From Campylobacteraceae bacterium (GTDB lineage Bacteria > Campylobacterota > Campylobacteria > Campylobacterales > Campylobacteraceae), in contig JAISQB010000050.1 in assembly GCA_031274495.1 (NCBI GenBank), forward strand, positions 1 through 32,572: a stretch of DNA of 32,572 nt, read 5' to 3'. Below are positions 30,789 through 32,572 of this stretch, piece by piece; the stretch's first letter is position 1, and every line of letters begins with the position of its first letter. The notes beneath the pieces were generated by a model. That model searched no databases and was not told the origin of the DNA. It worked only from the letters and a program-made list of their open reading frames with translations. The position numbers were made by a program, and so were the translations under genes.

Positions 30789-31861
30789 AGCCTTAGCCCC
30801 CTTACTGCGTCTAATCCATTATCAGAGGCAAGCTTCGCATATCTTAGTGTGTCTTTGATGTCTTTATGGTCTAAGAGCTTCATTATCGTAAATATCGGAA
30901 TGCCATTGATGGCTAAATGACTGGCGAATGTGTGGCGTAATGTGTGAATAACTACACGATTTTTTGTGTCTTTGTTGTTTAAACCTTGATTGAATAGTCT
31001 GTTTAGGGTTGTCTGTATCGGTCTTTCTATCGTGTGGTAATGGACGCCAACAACTTTATCATTTGGGGTGGATAGCTCTTTGAGGCGTTTTACCAATAGT
31101 GAGTAAAGACTATCACTAATAAAGCCCGTGTAGTCATTCTTTGCTTTAAAGTTTCGGAGATTAATACTTTTGGCGTTGAGATTAATATCTTTCTTTTGTA
31201 TTTCCATTATCGTGTTAAACCGCGCTCCAGTGCTTAATGACAACTCCACAAACAACAACCGCATTGGATGGTCTTTAACGGCTTCTTTGAGCTGCCTAAT
31301 CTCATTGACACTTAAATATCGGTCTCTTTTACTATCGCCTTTGGGCTTATCTACTTTTTTACAAGGATTAAGCCCCTTAAACAGCTCTCTATCAATCGCA
31401 AAGTTAAACACGGCGCTTATCCTTTGAAGATAGGTAATTACCGTTCGTGGAGCTTTACCGTTTGCCGTGAGGGTATTTTTTAGTTTATTGATAGTATCAA
31501 CAGTTATTTCGTCTAACTGGCTATTCCCAAAGATATTTTCAATAGCTCTGTACTGTGAAGCCACCTTTTTTACCAACTCCTTATGTTCTATATACTGACA
31601 AACAGCGTCTTTAAAAGTTACCCCATCCTTTTGTTTGTATTTGGCAAGCGGGGATATATCGCCAAATTTAGCTTTGTTGATAAACACATTTCTTTGTAGG
31701 TGGCAATAAGCTATATTTATATTTTCGCTCTCTTTGCCTATCTTTACCCACTTCTTTTTATTGCCATCTTTGTAAGTTATGTAAAAACTCTTATCGCCAT
31801 TGATAAGGTTTTTGTGATATATGCCATCATATTTAGTACTACTTTTGATGTAACCGCTCAT
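30785..31861 (-). CDS. Tyrosine recombinase (integrase)
   Basis: Site-specific recombinase that integrates and excises the element, 358 residues. It has an arm-binding N terminus (FYITYKDGNKKKWVKIGKES), a SAM-like core-binding domain (about 80-170), and a catalytic domain with Arg214 in STGARFN, a Lys near 239-241, His306-x-x-Arg309 in HTLRHTF, His332 in LLDHKD and the nucleophile Tyr341 in TLRYAKL. All residues are intact. The ATG at 31861 has AAGGAG seven bases upstream. It is next to the ssrA att site and transcribed away from it, in the same direction as ssrA. Its own promoter lies just upstream. Confidence 0.93.
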   Translation of the reverse strand: MSGYIKSSTKYDGIYHKNLINGDKSFYITYKDGNKKKWVKIGKESENINIAYCHLQRNVFINKAKFGDISPLAKYKQKDGVTFKDAVCQYIEHKELVKKVASQYRAIENIFGNSQLDEITVDTINKLKNTLTANGKAPRTVITYLQRISAVFNFAIDRELFKGLNPCKKVDKPKGDSKRDRYLSVNEIRQLKEAVKDHPMRLLFVELSLSTGARFNTIMEIQKKDINLNAKSINLRNFKAKNDYTGFISDSLYSLLVKRLKELSTPNDKVVGVHYHTIERPIQTTLNRLFNQGLNNKDTKNRVVIHTLRHTFASHLAINGIPIFTIMKLLDHKDIKDTLRYAKLASDNGLDAVRGLRL

Positions 31862-31879
31862 TATTCAACTCCTTTTAGA

Positions 31880-31896
31880 CTACCCTATGGCTACCC
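31880..31896. repeat. Terminal repeat TACCC-N6-TACCC, right copy
   Basis: Identical 17 bases to 26017-26033. On the minus strand it reads GGGTA-N6-GGGTA and starts about two bases after the integrase -10 box, so it covers the transcription start. A protein bound here could both recombine the ends and repress the integrase gene. Confidence 0.6.
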
Positions 31897-31898
31897 TA

Positions 31899-31927
31899 AT
31901 TGTATCATAATTGGTTTTGATTGGCAA
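31899..31927 (-). promoter_or_regulatory. Integrase promoter
   Basis: Minus strand: -35 TTGCCA (31927-31922), 17-base spacer, -10 TACAAT (31904-31899). Five of six matches in each box and ideal spacing. The start point would fall inside the TACCC repeat, about 30 bases before the ATG. Confidence 0.65.
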
Positions 31928-32010
31928 TAGTTGATTTTTTATGGTATAATCACAAAGTACGATTTTAAGGGAGTTTTGAGGGCTTTTTAGGTCGTTTAAG
32001 GTTAGGTGAT

Positions 32011-32035
32011 TTTTACTATGGTGGAAGTGAGGGGA
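32011..32035. repeat. Right attachment site (ssrA 3' end)
   Basis: 25 bases identical to 25900-25924. Positions 32019-32035 are the 3' end of the tmRNA including CCA, and 32011-32018 lie just downstream. Integrases targeting ssrA typically use exactly this part of the gene. Confidence 0.9.
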
Positions 32036-32391
32036 ATTGAACCCCTGTCCAAAAACAAGCCCCATCTTGACGTCTACATGCTTAGAAGGATTGATAAATC
32101 TTTGCTTTTGTTTCACTCAATCCGCGAAGGCTACACAAAAGCGCAAACCTGAATGTCAGCCTGACGGCGGTTAGATGTCCGGCTTAAGCTATCTGTTTTT
32201 TGAGCCTTGCAAAACCCGCTTAGATAGCATCCGCGGTGCAAAGCCTCCTTAAGAGTTAAACTTACGCGATTTTTGCGTAAGCAGGAGCGTAATTTTTGTT
32301 ATTTGCGTCTAAATTTATGAACTTTTTACGCTCTGTTCAAAGCGGCATGCAATCAAGACCAACCTGCTCCTGTCGAAGCCAAGTCACTCCC
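32019..32391 (-). ncRNA. ssrA: Transfer-messenger RNA (tmRNA)
   Basis: Rescues stalled ribosomes by acting as tRNA-Ala and as mRNA for a degradation tag. The 5' end GGGAGTGACTTGG and the 3' end CACTTCCACCA pair as a seven-base acceptor stem (GGGAGUG with CACUUCC, one G-U). The T arm reads GGGGTTCAATTCCCC, and GGTTCGAATCC-like identity is clear. Length 373 bases. The tag frame at 32262-32306 reads ANNKNYAPAYAKIA followed by TAA. The gene is intact despite the element in its 3' end, because the att copy restores the sequence. It starts one base after the trpA stop codon. No terminator is visible downstream. Confidence 0.95.
32262..32306 (-). CDS. tmRNA proteolysis tag
   Basis: Fourteen codons from the resume codon GCA (32306-32304) to TAA: ANNKNYAPAYAKIA. 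The ANN start and APAYAK core fit epsilon-class tags. The C terminus is Ile-Ala instead of the Ala-Ala I remember from most species. Confidence 0.85.
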   Translation of the reverse strand, partial: ANNKNYAPAYAKIA

Positions 32392-32392
32392 A

Positions 32393-32572
32393 TTACTCGT
32401 TGATAACGCTCTTTATGGTATCTGCGAGGGTACGAATTTTAGCTATTTTTCCGCCTCCTGTCAAGTTTTCATCCAAAAGTACCTTCACAAACGCGCTTCC
32501 GACTATAACCCCGTCCGCGTGTTTGGCTTTGGCTTTGGCACTCTTTTCGTTTACGCCAAAGCCCACAAAAAG
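32393..32572 (-). CDS. trpA: Tryptophan synthase alpha subunit, C-terminal end only
   Basis: The last 59 residues of TrpA, the subunit that cleaves indole-3-glycerol phosphate and channels indole to TrpB. The piece reads LFVGFGVNEKSAKAKAKHAD, then GVIVGSAFVKVLLDEN and a C-terminal helix ending KSVINE. The GFGV and ADGVIVGSAFVK segments, which bind the substrate phosphate, are family signatures. The 5' part lies outside the window. The stop is one base from the mature tmRNA 5' end, and the ssrA promoter lies inside these codons. Confidence 0.9.
   Translation of the reverse strand, partial: LFVGFGVNEKSAKAKAKHADGVIVGSAFVKVLLDENLTGGGKIAKIRTLADTIKSVINE
32436..32464 (-). promoter_or_regulatory. 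ssrA promoter inside trpA
   Basis: Minus strand: -35 TTGACA (32464-32459, perfect consensus), 17-base spacer, -10 TAAAAT (32441-32436, five of six). The start would be near 32429, giving a leader of about 38 bases that RNase P would remove from pre-tmRNA. Confidence 0.75.

Larger units (their letters stand above)
25900..32035. mobile_element. Integrated element at ssrA, candidate phage satellite (PICI-like)
   Basis: The element is bounded by a perfect 25-bp direct repeat (25900-25924 and 32011-32035). The right copy is the 3' end of ssrA, so the element regenerates the tmRNA end while the displaced original end lies at the left. Content from the integrase side: tyrosine recombinase, unknown 187-residue protein, AlpA-like protein, winged-helix-like protein, Rep_trans initiator, two TerS-like proteins, a hairpin/repeat region, a lipoprotein, and a small convergent gene. 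There are no capsid, tail, lysis, conjugation or large terminase genes. Predicted excised size is about 6.1 kb. This is the layout of a phage satellite. An integrated plasmid-like element or a decayed prophage is the alternative. Confidence 0.7.

Noticed and set aside
1-32572. CRISPR array or insertion sequence
   Set aside because: No regularly spaced short repeats with unique spacers and no transposase frame were seen; the only mobile element signs are the ssrA element and the rhs rearrangements.

Overview
The window looks like a chromosome segment of a Campylobacterota species, most likely Campylobacter or a close relative. The left block, a ResB/CcsA cytochrome c synthase gene followed by livF, livG, livM, livH, livK and a small cytochrome c gene, has the same order I know from C. 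jejuni Cj1013c-Cj1020c (recalled, not searched). The tmRNA tag contains the APAYAK core typical of epsilon-class tags. Nearly every gene lies on the minus strand, so gene order below follows transcription from right to left.

Region by region: (1) 1-8087: housekeeping genes, namely ccsBA (its 3' end lies outside the window), a branched-chain amino acid type ABC importer, and a periplasmic cytochrome c. (2) 8344-9183: an aldo/keto reductase with its own promoter and ribosome binding site. (3) 9184-14650: an RHS/YD polymorphic-toxin locus. It has one long rhs gene with a C-terminal tip, a small membrane protein at its end, a remnant of a second related tip, an orphan tip with an overlapping immunity-like gene, and a rearranged piece of a second rhs core that runs in frame into the aldo/keto reductase. 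(4) 14740-25195: a twelve-gene type II secretion operon, gspG-H-F-K-L-M-N-C-D-E-I-J, ending immediately upstream of the rhs gene, which carries a Sec signal peptide in a different frame. (5) 25196-25899: host intergenic DNA with the gsp promoter and possible gene debris. (6) 25900-32035: a small integrated element of about 6.1 kb at the 3' end of ssrA, bounded by a 25-bp perfect direct repeat. (7) 32019-32391: tmRNA gene ssrA. (8) 32393-32572: 3' end of trpA, which also contains a near-consensus promoter for ssrA.

The integrated element is the most interesting part. It encodes a tyrosine integrase, an unknown 187-residue protein, an AlpA-like regulator/excisionase, a small winged-helix-like protein, a Rep_trans-type replication initiator, and two tandem related proteins with the signature of P27-family phage small terminase subunits, the first fused to a helix-turn-helix. 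A noncoding segment with direct repeats and two strong hairpins follows, then a lipoprotein and a small convergent gene. Integrase, AlpA, rep and terS without capsid, tail or large terminase genes is the layout of a phage satellite (PICI-like element), here very compact and with a duplicated terS. I infer this from protein patterns and gene order only; no search was run.
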